Source of the DNA: Rhyzopertha dominica
Taxonomy: Eukaryota > Arthropoda > Insecta > Coleoptera > Bostrichidae
DNA length: 64,000 bases
Direction of reading: 5' to 3'
Assembly (NCBI GenBank): GCA_025024175.1
Contig: QCXZ01000064.1
Location: 59,975,325 to 60,039,324, forward strand
Part shown: piece by piece, positions 1 to 12,454 of the stretch
Position numbering within the stretch: the stretch's first letter is position 1
Layout of the letters: the number at the start of each line of letters is the position of its first letter
The notes under the pieces: generated by a model
What the model saw: only the letters and a program-made list of their open reading frames with translations
Told to the model about the DNA's origin: nothing
Database searches by the model: none
Translations under genes and position numbers: made by a program

Positions 1-983
1 CCATCTGATGAAAACTAGCAATAACCAAATACTAAAGAGTACTCAATGAACATATGCAGCGAAATTTCAAAAATATCCATTTTAATAAAAGCTTAAAAAC
101 GTTGTGGGCTAAAAGAAGTTCCAATATTTCGCTTCAAAGAACCTTCTTAACTTAGAACTTCAAGGAATTTTATCGCCAATGCTGAAACCGCACGTGTAAT
201 TTTACAAAGCGTAAAATGATACTGCATCCTACTCATTATATCAACTGAACCGTCGAACGCATGAGTAAGAAACGCAATGTCTATACGGATGATGTCACTA
301 GATTTCTTGTGAAAATGATTAAAAAAACCCTCAAAGCCTGCCATCGAAAAAATTCATTCCCCAAAAGAGAAGCAACGTCCAAACGCAGCGATATTCATCT
401 AGTGCGTAACGTTCAAGGAATCTTGATTGGCTAATTAAAACAATTAAAAGCCACGACCCCAGAACACAAGCCTAATCGAAACTCACATGCATACTTCCAT
501 GGCTTTTTCACGTCAGGTACGGAACTACAATCCACATAACAGCACTGCTGGTAAGGGGACCTCCTCAAAAAACAAAAAAAAAACACCGGCGTTCACACGA
601 TTTGTCGGCGATTTATCGCGACCTTTTAGACATAGCTTTTGAAACAAGCGCCAGCCTGGTAGCGACTGCTCGAGATTCTCTGTGGGACTTTCGCTGGGCC
701 ATTCATTATTGAAGAGAATCGGGATAGTGGGGACGGCTGTACCTGTTTCGAAACGAATCTTAGATATGAATAATTACGTGAAAGTCTTTAATTTCACGGT
801 TTGAGAATATGAAACATCGACGGAAGTGGAGGAATAGGAACAGAATATTTTACAGAAAACGAAATACGTAATATTAGCCTACAATAATTCACTGTAATAA
901 TTAAGTTTAAGCCCCTGCGGACCTCTGTTATAAATTAATTTAGTTCCAGAACACGAAGTTTAGTAAAGTGAGTGTTTCAAATA
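1..983. other. Stretch without recognised gene, probably loco intron
   Basis: I see no coding signal here; the short open frames lack codon bias, homology or splice context. The loco exon at 3828-5759 ends in a splice donor on the minus strand and no downstream loco exon was found to its left, so this stretch is inferred to be part of a long loco intron. The last bases run into the first inverted-repeat transposon, with TA at 982-983. Confidence 0.4.
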
Positions 984-2337
984 CAGGATGTTTCACGAAT
1001 GATAATGACCCTGACGAAATTAAAAATGCAATCCAAAATACATTTGCAGAGGTAACATTGATAATTATCTTGCTCTTAAAAAATATAATACGTAGAGAGC
1101 TGTATAAATTCGTAAATTTTAACATAAACTTCAATCATTTGCTTTAAGTGTATTGGGTATTGTAAAACAAATTTTATTTTTCAAAAATGTTTATTCAATA
1201 TCATTAATGTAATAACTGCTCAAAATGTCGGCCACCGCTGTTTTCACCAGCTTGAATTCATGCCCAAAACGATCTTTTAACATGCATTAACATTTCTGGA
1301 GTGATGGACCTACATGCATCACGTATTTTATTTTCTAAATGGTCTGCACTTTCAATTGATGTTTGGTAGACTTGCTCTTTTACCATTCCCCACAAAAAAA
1401 AAANCCAAAGGNGTAAGATCCGGGCTTCTCGGTGGCCAAGGATTAATTGAACCTCTTCCTATCCATCGGTTAGGCAAAAAAAAAATAATGCGCAGGTGCC
1501 CCATCTTAGGGGAACCATAGATCTTGTCTTACTTGTAAATTTACATTTTGGAGAAGTACCGGTAAAATGTTTCTTAAAAAAATTAGATAGGTATTGCCGT
1601 TTAAACTATCGCGAAAAAATGAGGCCCCCCAATATTCCGCACCAGACATTCGTCGAGTAGATAGTTTGAAAATGTCCTTCTCGAATCCAACGTGGACTTT
1701 TTGCGCATAATAATGCATGTTATGCTTGTTAACTGCACCATTATTAGAAAATCTTGCTTCATCTGAGAAGCAAATGTCATAAAATCTCACATTCAAATTT
1801 TGGTGTTCCTGAAAAAAGTTACAAAAAGCCAGTCTTTTAGGATAATCTGTCTCCTTTAAGGCCTGAACCAATTGCAAGTGATACGGGTGAAATTGATTGC
1901 CTTTAATTATTCGGTGTACTGAAGACAGACTAATACCAATTGCTCTTGAGACTACCCTTTGACTAATATGAGGATTTTCGTCAATCATTTCCAATACTCT
2001 AATTTCATTGTCAGGGCTTGTTGCTGATCTTTCTCTTGACTTTTTCAGTGGTGGCCAGTTTGTCCTTAAAGTTAATTCAAGCCTCTTGAAAATTGCATTG
2101 AAAAAAGCATTTTTCTTGCATTCACCATAAATCAAAATCATATGTTTTTCCATCATTTGAATACTATTTGTCATTTAATAAATACAGTGACAGGCACCAT
2201 AGCACATAGCCGTCATGGATTGCCAATTTATTTTTAAAATAATACCATTATGTAAAATAACCACATTGGCTATGAGAATGTATTTTGGGTTACATTTTTA
2301 ATTTCGTCAGGGTCATTATCATTCGTGAAACATCCTG
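984..2337 (-). mobile_element. Tc1/mariner-superfamily DNA transposon, copy 1, both ends present
   Basis: A 1354-bp element with inverted ends that match over at least 46 bp: the left end begins CAGGATGTTTCACGAATGAT and the right end is its reverse complement. TA dinucleotides flank it at 982-983 and 2338-2339, the target duplication expected of the IS630/Tc1/mariner superfamily. It carries a minus-strand transposase gene that is broken. Compared with the copy at 54 kb it lacks roughly 28 bp around 1480. Two further copies of this family lie at 54012-55411 and 62466-63488. Confidence 0.9.
1205..2174 (-). pseudogene. Transposase of copy 1, broken
   Basis: Minus-strand reading runs from about 2174 with an N-terminal helix-turn-helix region (IRVLEMIDENPHISQRVVSR) followed by a catalytic-domain start (CFSDEARFSNNG, first acidic residue). 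The frame stops at 1506, just before the expected second catalytic Asp. The C-terminal part (LWGMVKEQVYQT-like and ENSGGRHFE-like segments, best seen in the copy at 62.7 kb) continues in other frames to about 1205. The family is the insect DDE transposase group in the IS630/Tc1/mariner superfamily. The internal deletion near 1480 and N bases near 1404-1412 mean this copy should not make active enzyme. Confidence 0.8.
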
Positions 2338-2340
2338 TAT

Positions 2341-3827
2341 AAAAAAGTCCTCCAATAAATCGAAATCAATTACTCTTTCCAGATTGCTGTAAAAAAAATG
2401 AGAAAGTCAGAAAATGCTAAATTACGACAAGCAGAAAAAAAGCATTAAATTTTTAAATTTCATTCATATTCCAAATTACTCCTCCTCGAAAGCATAAACA
2501 GACAAAAGGGGTGACAAATGAAGAGGACTCATGCACAAATGGTTCAAGACCTGTTTTTAAAACAATCATATGACATTTGGATGAAAATGCCAGAATGCAT
2601 TTTGAAATGTTCATATAAAAAATAAAATCTACTAAAGTTAGAATACAAAAGGAAGTGAAAGGTAACCATTTATTACCAATGGTGCCAGTAAATAATAAAT
2701 TGAACAGAATGAATTAAAATAATATAGCGTTTTAATGAGAAAAAAAATTGAAACCCTAATTGATATAAAACACATTATTCTGCACATACTTATTAAGACA
2801 GTTAGAAAAATTAAAAATTAATTGTTTTTGCGAAATTGCAAACACTATCCTAATAATACTAGTCAAAAAGATTTGTAATTTAAACTAAAACGCTTTCCAC
2901 CTGACCTAATGTTACAACAAAAGGAAATCTTATATTTAGTTATTTGCTGTTACATGGATATTGAATAATTAATTAAAAACTGCAAGAATTGCTTATTTGT
3001 ACAAAATAATGTACAAAAAGAGGAATGGTACATCACCAATATACGCATACTAAAAAGAATTCTTTCTAGGAAAATATTTCCCTATTTTAGTTCATACTTC
3101 AAACATAAAATGGCCACACATATTCACATCTATGTACAGTGACATTACAGTACAAACTATGTATAACACAAACTAGTAAAAATATTTGAAACTTTTAGAA
3201 TCTCAGAACCGGTTCGTACAATCGATCATATAAATAAAATACAGCTGATAGTTTTACAATACAGAAAAATGCCCGATAGTTCAACTGATGTCTCACTTTC
3301 AAAAATGATTTTAGAAGGAAGAAACGCTCCAATCAGGCTTAATAGTAGATTTTCTTTCTTATTACTAAACTGATGCGCATGACTACAGCCAGACCCCTAA
3401 TTTTGGCCATAACTCCTTTAAACTTTACCTAAATGAATAAATAATAATAAAATAAAATAACAGAACTCCCATAAATAACGTTTACGCCATTTCCAAATAT
3501 TTTTTTTATTCACTTAACAAAATTGCGCAAATCATGGGTGCAAAGGTACAATAAATAATTTTAGTCTATAATTTAATAATGGGTTGGTCCACCATTTAAT
3601 CAAATTAACTCAAAAATTCTCGTATTTATACTGCCAACCAATTTTATGAGTATTTCATTGACCATCTTCAAGTTATGTATTTGTAAATACAATAGCGATG
3701 AATGAAATGGTGTTTTCTCTTTAGCGTACAAAACAAATGCAAATGTTAGTCACAGGAGAGAAATACTAAAACTAATAAACCAAAAACTACAAAGCATGCA
3801 AAAACTTCATCTGAAATACTAACTCAC
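2341..3827. other. Intronic/noncoding stretch, nothing recognised
   Basis: About 1.5 kb of AT-rich sequence between the transposon and the loco splice donor. No open frame, RNA gene or repeat stands out. It is inferred to be loco intron because the donor at 3827 reads GTGAGT on the minus strand. Confidence 0.4.
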
Positions 3828-5759
3828 CATGTGCTGTGCTGCCCTCTGTACCCTGACATCCGGCTCACTCTGCGCTATGTTCCTCCTCGTATTGTAGTTC
3901 CCGTTCCAGCTGCACAAGTCCTGTAAACTCCCAAAACCACACGTGTCCGCACTTTCCAAATTGTTCAGTTCCTCGCAGCTATAGTTCGGCTTCACGACAC
4001 CATAAACTTTAGGACTCAGTTTGTAGTTTCTAACGGGATCGTCATACTTCGACAACACCAAATTGTCGCAGCTGCCTACCATTTTCAGATGACGCTTCAC
4101 ATGTTTTTTCGTCTCGAAGTATTTCGGATTCGGAGTCTTGAAGACGCATTTCAAGTTGTTGTGTTCGAGACTTTTGAAACTGTGAACGGAGATGTTGTCC
4201 ACGGAGCTCTTGAAGTCGCTGAAATCTTCAGTCATCGAGTGTAGGGAGATGCTTTCACAAGATTTCTTGCTTGGGCTGTCGTCAGGGACATCTATTGCTC
4301 TTTCGGAATAATTATTGTGGTCCGGTNAGGCTCGAACCGTCAAGCGTTGGTCTTGATCTGGTTCATTGTTTTGCTTGGCCAAAAAATCAGATTTTTCCAC
4401 ATTTCTCTCTGTTTTATCTATGACGTTCTTGATTGTTATGTTCTCGTATGCTCTTACGTTGTTCAAATTATTACAGGGTCTTTCCAAATTCTTTTCTCTT
4501 AAATTATTCGCTAAATATCCTGACCTAACATTATTCAACGCATACTCCTGATTATTTTCATTATTCATCGGAGCATCCAAACTCTCTAATAAAATCCGAG
4601 AAGCATCAATACCAACAGGTCTTTTGTTGACTGGGTTAACGACAGGTAACGGTCGATGAGCAGGAAATTCAACCACCAAAATCCTGTCGCTGACATTTCC
4701 ACAGTCATCCCGAAATCCAATCCCAGAATCTGAATTGCTCGATGCACTGGGCTGCGGAGAGTTCGCCACCATTTCGTTATCGTCCACTTTCTGTAAGTCC
4801 TGGTTTGAAACTTCACTGGCTTCTCTCAGTTTATACATGTTTTGAATTAAACTGACAATAGAAATGGCACTTTTCGGAAATTCAACACAATTACCACCGA
4901 CAGCATCGACTGTACAGGTTATTTTAAAGGTCTCCGCTTTCTTCATGTGTGCATTGTGGTCGACCAGCTTTGGATCCGTGACGAAGACATGACAGCTGTT
5001 TGACACGTCTGTCTGAGATTCACAGGTGGCGCTAGTGACAAGACCGAAATATCTTGATTCCTTATCGTTTGTGCAACTGGTGTACACTAATCGGCTACTA
5101 GGATATATGGCAAGGATATGATTGGCACTACTTTTCAAAGTAAGACATGTAGGAATGACTGTCATAAGCACAGTGGTTGGTACTCTCTTCTCTTGCCGCA
5201 ACTTTCTAATACAATTACACACAGTTTGAAGCCGAGAGTGGGGAGGTACTTGCTTGGGCATCTCAATAGTACCCAGATACCCAACCACAGCTTTGTGTTC
5301 AATAATACCAGCCTCCTCCTCCATTGGTAGATTCCCGGATGACCCAGGTGTGCCCTCCTTCCTAATCGCACCACGTTCCTTCTGCATTCTTTGAGCACGG
5401 GACCTATGCATGTATTTAAACTTCCTGTTATTAACTATCCGACCCATTTCCAACTCTTCATCACTACTATCCGAGTAGTAATTCTCTGCAATAGTCATCT
5501 TTATCGGTGCGACACTACTCCCAATCAAATTAACGACGGCATCGTGTGTGATCTTCGAAACAGAAACACCATTGACCGATATGAGGAAGTCACCAGCCCT
5601 CAATCCAGCCAAATCTGCAGGAGATTTGGGAACAATGCAGGACAATATGCAAGGCTGTTGTCCTGAAATGGTGAAGCCAAAACCATTTGGTCCACGCATT
5701 ACCTCGACCGTTCTTATGCCATAGTTGGGTCGCTTTTTGCGACGTCTGCTGTGATGCAT
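3828..5759 (-). CDS. loco: Regulator of G-protein signalling loco/RGS12, PDZ-PTB exon (5' coding part)
   Basis: A single 1932-bp exon encoding 644 residues. Start chosen at 5759 (MHHSRRRKKR) because a splice acceptor-like CAG sits four bases upstream; a longer in-frame start at 5813 lies in what looks like intron. Residues about 17-92 form a PDZ domain (GFGFTISGQQ loop, LRAGDFLISVNG core). Residues about 155-310 form a phosphotyrosine-binding domain (VVGYLGTIEMP start, SCHVFVTDP, NCVEFPKSA). This PDZ-then-PTB order with a basic N-terminus is that of RGS12 and Drosophila loco, scaffolding regulators that deactivate Galpha-i. The rest is Ser/Asn-rich and probably disordered. The exon ends in phase 0 at ATG followed by GTGAGT. 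The RGS, Ras-binding and GoLoco parts are not in the window and should lie beyond the left edge. One codon contains an N (4326). Confidence 0.9.
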
Positions 5760-7237
5760 TTTCCTGCCTTGTGGAAAATAAACAAACACTGATAAACGCG
5801 GTCGTAAAAACACACGTCATGAAAGGTTGGTGACACGGGTTAACGCTTTCGAATGTTTTAAATGGCCGTTGGAATGTAGATCACTGTAATTGGGAACACC
5901 TGTTTGATTCAATACGCTAGCGCCAAATTTGAATTAAGCGATGATTATGGACGTTTTCAAGTATATATAAAAGCAAATCATCACATTTTCAGGGGGATTT
6001 AGGTTTTCATGGAGTGAATATACCATTTTGTTACTAGTTTATTGTACGTTTCCACCTAGCGGAAAATATTTCAACGATTCGCCCACAAGAATTTAAAATT
6101 CGAAACTGTATGACTAAACGAACTATAGATTGTGGGTAGGATGTATTTTCAATACCTCTAATTTTAACGTATACACGTCTAATGCAATGTAGGAAAACTT
6201 ATGACGTTTTTTTTGTTTAAAAATATAAATTTTGCCTTATAGAAGCTTAGGATACGAACTGCTTTTATTCATGTTTCAGGTTTTTTCATCTTTTGGCATT
6301 GGAAGTCAGTATAAATTGTTTCTTTCATACAAACTGCAAACTTCTACAACATGATTATTTAAGTATGAAAAATTAATATAATCAGATACTTATAATGAAA
6401 ATTTTGTAAAGGTACCGATACATTTCTCAAATATGCTTGTAAACACATTTATGGAGAAAATGTCATAAACTGTCTGGAAATGGTAGTTACAGTCATTCCC
6501 TCCAAAAAAGCGTTCACCATCATTTGTTTTAACTCTATACAAATCCGTTTACCTTTTGGCATGTTTCTTTCTGTTAAAAACATTAATTATTCACTAAATA
6601 ATCTCACAATAAGTTTTTCCAAAACCACCTTGTTTTTAACCGCCTTTCTTCATGCAAAATTAAAAAGTTGCTTTACTTTTGTCGCTGTCAGAAAGTGCAC
6701 TTCTCATAAATCGTTAACCACTAATTCTGTTTGACACTTGCAAACAATTTCATTTCTCCTGAAACAGTAGCCTACTATGACCTTTTAATCTGAAAGGGTT
6801 TTAATTTTCCTCGTTACCAGGGAGATTCTAGAAAATGGACTTTTGTACAATAGTGATGTGTACTTATTTAATGCAAATCACTCGATTCTAATTTCTGTTG
6901 CCTATAGTACTTTAAAACACTATTGCAATTGTTTTTTGGCCTGTCGAACATTTTGATTCATTGATTATATCATGTCTGTTTCTATTTCAATATCGTTGCT
7001 CGCTAACAATTTGATTACAGGAACCTGTAAATAACCTGCTATGCTGCCCTATTAGCACCACTAAATGGCATTGCCCATATCTAGTAATGTACGGGATGCA
7101 CCGAATAAAATGTCAAAATAACAGTGAGCTTCATTTATTTTATTTAAAAATACGGCCGGGATGGAACGAGTACCTAATATATTTATTTTTATGTAATTAA
7201 AATCTACATTAAATAAGTCATTATTATCATAACACTA
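5760..7237. other. Intergenic/5' region between loco and the membrane-protein gene
   Basis: About 1.5 kb. The right-hand boundary is the stop codon of the minus-strand membrane-protein gene, with candidate AATAAA signals on the minus strand (TTTATT near 7192). The left part is upstream of the loco start and should hold a loco 5' UTR intron or promoter. An open frame at 6480-6734 has no recognisable content. Nothing else seen. Confidence 0.4.
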
Positions 7238-9139
7238 TTAAGTTTCTGACTCCCTGTTGTTGGTCCCATCCTCTGGATGTCTGGTGAGATGAACGGTGTC
7301 AATTTCGTCCTCGGATTCGTCCAAAGTGAAAGCTTGATTATCTGCTGCATATTCCATTCCATAATCTGCATAAGGGGGCACGGAAAATCCAGGTTCGTAC
7401 ATCGGATAGTCGTTTTCGAACAACTGCGGAGTGCTTTGTAATGGATGCGGAGTCAGCGACAGATTGCTGTCTCTTTTCTTTGATCTTATCGATGAAGTAT
7501 CACTTAAAGAGCTCCTAAAAAAGATATACTCCTATTGTATTAAGCTTGCTTACTTTAAAACGGAAAAACAGAAAGTTTTATACAAGCATCATTTAAAATC
7601 AACTGCTAATACAGGAATCTGGAGCCTGGTTAAAGTTATCAGTAACACAGAAACCTACTGTTGGTAATATAACACTCTGTAATAGATAATAAAAAAATCT
7701 ATAATCAAGATAAAGTAGGACTCTGCAAAAGAGGCAATAGAGAAGCCTGTAATTGAGTTACAAAAGGAATTAAATAAAAATTATACTCCTCATACATATG
7801 CTTTAAGTATTAAACCATGATATGAAAATGAAGAAAAAAGCAAAACTGATATCAAATACTTACTTCTCTGATGATGATGCACTAATGGTAATATATCGTA
7901 CAATAAACAGAAACAATGCAAAACCCATTACAACACCCATAATTGACAGACTCCAAATCAAGAGAGTGTAATTCTGATCGGGAACTTCATATAAAGAGAA
8001 ACCATATTGGTTCAAGTAATTTTCAGCTAAAGAAGTCCACATAGCTTCCAGATGAGTCGAATTCATCTGATATCCACTCCACTCCACATAACTATCATTC
8101 AAAAATACCGGTAGAGAAAATCTTATTCGAACGCAGAGACCCTGGTTTGGCCAGTAATACGGACACTGGATGAGCTGATTGATGTGTACATTTTGGTCGC
8201 TAAGACAAGAAAAGTAAATGAAAAGCTGCAACTATGATGGGAGAAACAACATACCTTATGTTTTCCGTCAATGGAAAAAGGTTTGTAGTGCAATATTCAG
8301 TTGCCATTTGAGAAATCGCTAACGTGAGATTGCTCAGTATGGCACTGTTATTGTACTCGATATCGGCATAACCAGAAACATTTACTGTAAGATAAATGGA
8401 GTCATTGGCTGATGGTGTGGGCCATCCTATTGTCGTTGAGGGTTCTGGTGTTGTTGTTGCTTGTTCACCTGAAACAGAAAGTGTCCTTATGTTAAAATTA
8501 AAACCACTTGCAAGGCAGTAAGTCTTGAAAATTTAAATATTGTATACTGTTGGTAGTAACATGGGTACCATTAATTTTATTTCTTCATTTGCAAATCTAA
8601 TTTACTAGACACTTACCGTATCTCTGGAATACGACTGTGGCACCCGATCTGTCATTATCATTGTCACCGGATACAACAAAGTTCACAAAAACCTTGTTTG
8701 AATCCACCAGATATTGTCGTTCCGTATCCAAATTGTAAGTGAATACTCGTCCATTTCCATCATCTTCAAGGGAAGAACCTAAGAAAAACAAGTGAATAAT
8801 TTGAGATGACAGATCTGTATAGCTTTGATGCTCCTCATTTTTCCTTTACCTGACTTTATTAAAAGGTAATCCCCATCATCCCCAGCTATATCACACTTTG
8901 TTACAGTCACCAAGATTCTATATCCATAATCTGCTTCTACTACTAAGCTTTCACTGTCAATATAAGGATCAGGAGTGGACCATGTGTAAGAACTATTTGA
9001 ATCTGTTAAATATACTGTGGTTGTACCATTATCTTGTGCACTTGCTACAAAAACTACACTCCAGCGTGGTCTTCTTTTAACATTTACCGTACTTACCGGT
9101 GGTAAAGAGAAATGAGCAAACTACACACAATAGGAACAT
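7238..9139 (-). CDS. Type I single-pass membrane protein with CUB-like ectodomain
   Basis: Five exons on the minus strand: 8850-9139 (5' limit uncertain), 8617-8778, 8255-8468, 7864-8199, 7238-7514; about 425 residues. Introns are GT..AG and phases agree (1,1,2,2). The first two coding exons make a CUB-like region (WSVVFVASAQDNG, GYRILVTVTKC, VFVNFVVSGDNDNDRSG, VVFQRYG). A Thr/Pro linker and a membrane-proximal region with Asn-glycosylation sites and Cys follow, then a membrane segment (LLIWSLSIMGVVMGFALFLF) and a cytoplasmic tail of about 110 residues with acidic stretches. A good signal peptide (MFLLCVVCSFLFTT) starts at 9139 but is one base out of frame with the CUB-like exon, so either a base is wrong or the true first exon lies further right, splicing to an acceptor near 9115. 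I do not recognise the orthologue. Likely a cell-surface receptor or adhesion molecule. Confidence 0.75.
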
Positions 9140-9625
9140 GTTTTGTTGAACTTGCTAATCTTAATCGCCATAACTTTCTTTGCTTGTCACTTGTAATCTA
9201 TTGTTATCTACTTTAATAATTTGTTTGATAAGGTCAGATTGCTACAGGAGAATCACAATCAGTATGGGTGTAATACAATGCAAACATTTCATATAGTACC
9301 ATAACAAATATTAAACAAATCACTGTTGATAACTTGTAGTCAATGGCGGGGCAAGAATGCTCATAAATTAGGGAAATTGTCAGTTGCATGAGTAAATAAA
9401 AGAAATATAGTAAACAAACAGCAAAGAAAATTTTTTATTAGTCTTATCAAATCATGTAAAATATCATCACACGGTAAAAGTACGAGGGGCCACCCACAAC
9501 AACAAACTATATTTAAAAATTAGAGTACAAAATTACATACTTACCTTCTCTCTTGAACAAAAACTAGTATTAATAATAAAAAAAACAAATCGAGTTACTT
9601 TTATAATAAACTTTATTGCTTATGA
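9140..9625. other. Short intergenic region
   Basis: Separates the start of the membrane-protein gene from the 3' end of Pus1. A minus-strand AATAAA (TTTATT at 9612-9617) lies just after the Pus1 stop and is the likely poly(A) signal. The region may also hold an undetected first exon of the membrane-protein gene. Confidence 0.5.
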
Positions 9626-11670
9626 CTATACTGCTATCTTTTTCTCCCTCTCATCATCCGAATTTTTTTTCACATCCCCATCTAATTCATTAACATCTTT
9701 CGATCCATCTTCACCTTCATTATCACTACCATAATCGCCCTCATTTTCATCTTCAACATCATGAAACCCATGCTTGAAAAGCTTGTCAAGCCACTCGACC
9801 ATAGGTTTTTCATTTACTTCTGTATTGACTATGGTTGGAAAGATAAAATCCTCCTTGAATTCGTTGACTTCCCGTTCGACTTCGTCCCATACTAATTTTT
9901 CGTGCATTCCATCTTCACCATATCTGGTATTATACCTATCATAGTGAACGTATTCCAGTACTAAACCTAAACCAGGTGCTCTGGGTATGTTCACTTTTTC
10001 CTCTGAGAAGGCTTCTTTGAAGATATCTTCGGTTGTGTGGCCTCTCATTATTGCTATGATAAGGCCAACCATTTTTCTTATCTGGTGGAGCATGAAGCTT
10101 TGCCCTGAATCAATTTTTGTCAATCAACTTATTGCAAGAAAGGAAGAATTAAAAATTTTTCTTGTGCATGTTGGAATACAAACAGGTAAAACCTAACATA
10201 GTATTTACAACATGTTATAACTAAATATATATGTATATAAATGTAATCAGAAGAAGGAAAAAAAGAAATTGTACTGCTGACAGCATTCAAGGAAAGTAAT
10301 AATCTGCATGCTTAAAATCATATCGAGGACTTTGAGAGCTAATTTTCAAGTTTTTGCGTGGTGCAAAGTATATAAAAAACTCCAAGCTTGGATGATGATC
10401 TTTTAGCTCTAAATGAAAATCTTTCACCATAATTTGTTAGTTTTTTGATGGATTCATAAAAAATCGATGTTTATTTTTCTGATGAAAACTTTCTTGCATA
10501 TGTGTTTTAGTTTCTGAGAAATCATACTTTTGAAGATTATGCTTCAAAGTACGCCAAACTCTATACAATTTTATTTGTAAGTTTTAAATTATTTAAATTT
10601 AAACAAATGATAGTGCAACTTACCTCTAACTTTCATAACAGCAAACTCTACGTCCTTCCTAACGAATGGGGGTTCACATTCGAAAGCGAACATATACCTC
10701 TTCGCGCTGGGGTCGCTAGCCTTCTTTTTCGAAGTAAAATTGTGATAATTCTTTGTACCCAGATAGTTTTTCAACAGTTCGTTAACTGTAGACAAAGTTT
10801 CTTGCGATATCCTGTAAGACGTTTGGTCTGCGTTTTGTTGGTACGGTGAGAAAGCAACGGTCGGCAGCATGTACGAATAGGTCCTTGCATCACATGCGGA
10901 TTTGCTGTTGAAGCCCTTCGTGACCCTTTTGGCAGCAAACACCCTGATTTGAGACGGAAGATGTTTGTTGATCTCTTTCACGTCAACAGATTCCGCTGCG
11001 ACAGCAAAAATTAGTGACCCGTCTTTTGGGTAACTGAATGTAACTCACGTAATTTTAGTGATACGATTTGCCGCACAGCTGAGACGCCTTTGTCTGTTCT
11101 AGCAGCTCTTTGGAATTGTATGTTTTGGATCTGATCGAATGCCTCTTGCGTTATTAATTCTGCCTTAAGTAAGGCGGCTATCAGGTCTTCTTCTATAGTC
11201 CTTGAATGTGGGTTTCTAAAATTGAATTTATCATTTTTTAAGTTATCTGGCAATTATTAATTAATGAGATTTTTTAGCTCATTCAACTTCTCCCTACCAA
11301 TGCAATTATTGCATTTAAACATTAAATTCTAATGAAAGAAAAAGGGCAGGTATCCTACTCATTGACAAACCTTATATTGTATCGAATTTAGGTACCTCTG
11401 CATTCCATAATAATCCACTCCAGAATATCCTAACATCAGCACGTATTTCCTCTTCTTTATGCGTTCAAACTGCTCAATTTTTGTCTTCTTATCATCGGTG
11501 ACTTCCTGAGCTTCAGGGGCACCTTCTTTGGCATAATCTGAGCGTCGCTCTTCCCATTTACGCTTCTTAGTTCTTCCATCGTATCGTATACGTTTCTTCA
11601 GGAACGAGCGGATTTCACTCATAACATTTGTTGTCTCAGCTGTAAATTTTAGTTTTCTATAAACCGACAT
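9626..11670 (-). CDS. Pus1: tRNA pseudouridine synthase Pus1 (TruA family)
   Basis: Four exons: 11396-11670, 11049-11215, 10624-10995, 9626-10104; 1293 bp, 430 residues, all introns GT..AG with consistent phases (2,1,1). The enzyme isomerises uridine to pseudouridine in tRNA and some mRNAs, in nucleus and mitochondria. Visible family motifs: basic N-terminus with nuclear-signal-like KKRIRYDGRTKKRKW; MLGYSGVDYYGMQRNPHSRT, the RNA-binding start of the fold; RAARTDKGVSA with the catalytic Asp (about residue 133); GFNSKSACDARTYSY; and SFMLHQIRKMVGLIIAIMRG. The C-terminus is very acidic and then Lys-rich. The exon 1 donor is at CAGAG/GTACCT rather than the GTTTGT 27 bp downstream, because only that choice gives the conserved MQRNPHSRTIEEDL join. 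It lies head-to-head with Mettl4, 784 bp between start codons. Confidence 0.95.
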
Positions 11671-12454
11671 GATTTTAAAAAATACTTACGGTTTGAACAT
11701 GCAATACTTGAAGTGCAATATTTCATAAAGCGTAACATAACCTTGTACCCACCAAAAAATTATCAACTTGTATTTGTAGAATATTACACTTGGAAAAAAA
11801 CTCAATGTACGTATAATAAAAAGTCAATTATAAACGCCTATTTTCGTTTAGATTTTGTATATGTGAACAAGTTGACAAGAACATAACCTTCAAAATAGTA
11901 CCCAGGGAACATTGTTGTCAGATTTTGTAAATATCAAGGTGGTAGATACTACTACCGTTGTCTGAATTATTATTATATTATTATTATATATATTATTATT
12001 CAGACAACGCTACTACCTTGTAAATATTAATAATTCATTAATAACAACATTAAAAACAAACTGGTAAATGCCTTATTTTGCGGTGGTTATAGTATAAATT
12101 AAACAAAAGTAATAATATAAGATAGGTAATATTTTTGAAAAATAAAAAAAAATATTGCTACCTTGGCGATTATTTTTTTACTACGCTTTGATTTAATATT
12201 TGAGTGACTACCTTTATCCTTAAATTAGATCAATTTCAACACAATAACTAAATAACGTCATGTTTATTGATGAACAACTGTTAATACATAATATATTCGA
12301 GTAGGAACTTTGAATACAGGCATATTTCTGTAGATTTCATAAATTACAAATCATCTGACATCACCGTGCAGTTCTACCAATCATAATTACCAATATTGCG
12401 TTAAAAATTGTTAAAACTTAAGTTGTAGTGACAATGGAGTAAAAACATTTAAAA
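11671..12454. promoter_or_regulatory. Shared upstream region of Pus1 and Mettl4
   Basis: 784 bp between the divergent start codons of two RNA-modification genes, so both promoters must lie here or in 5' introns. No TATA box is convincing. It contains the inverted repeat at 11957-12008 around an ATT-rich core. Confidence 0.6.
11957..12008. repeat. Inverted repeat with ATT-rich loop
   Basis: GTTGTCTGAAT at 11957-11967 and its exact reverse complement ATTCAGACAAC at 11998-12008, separated by 30 bp made almost wholly of ATT/TATA units. Flanking CTACTACC-type sequence is present on both sides and partly extends the symmetry. It could be a small MITE-like relic or a cruciform-prone element; no transposase or clear target duplication is visible. 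Confidence 0.75.

Noticed and set aside
4317..5666. Several plus-strand open frames of 60-91 codons opposite the loco exon
   Set aside because: They are the complement of a long, conserved coding exon (PDZ and PTB domains) and have no content of their own.
5760..5813. Extension of loco to an upstream in-frame ATG at 5813
   Set aside because: The extra residues follow an acceptor-like pyrimidine tract and do not resemble the basic N-terminus that starts at MHHSRRR; they are probably intron.
5955..5970. TATATATAAAA-like box upstream of loco
   Set aside because: AT-rich background makes such boxes common, and no start site or initiator motif can be tied to it.
11391..11395. Alternative Pus1 exon 1 donor at AAG/GTTTGT (11369)
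   Set aside because: It would add nine residues inside the conserved MQRNPHSRT segment and give the wrong phase for exon 2.
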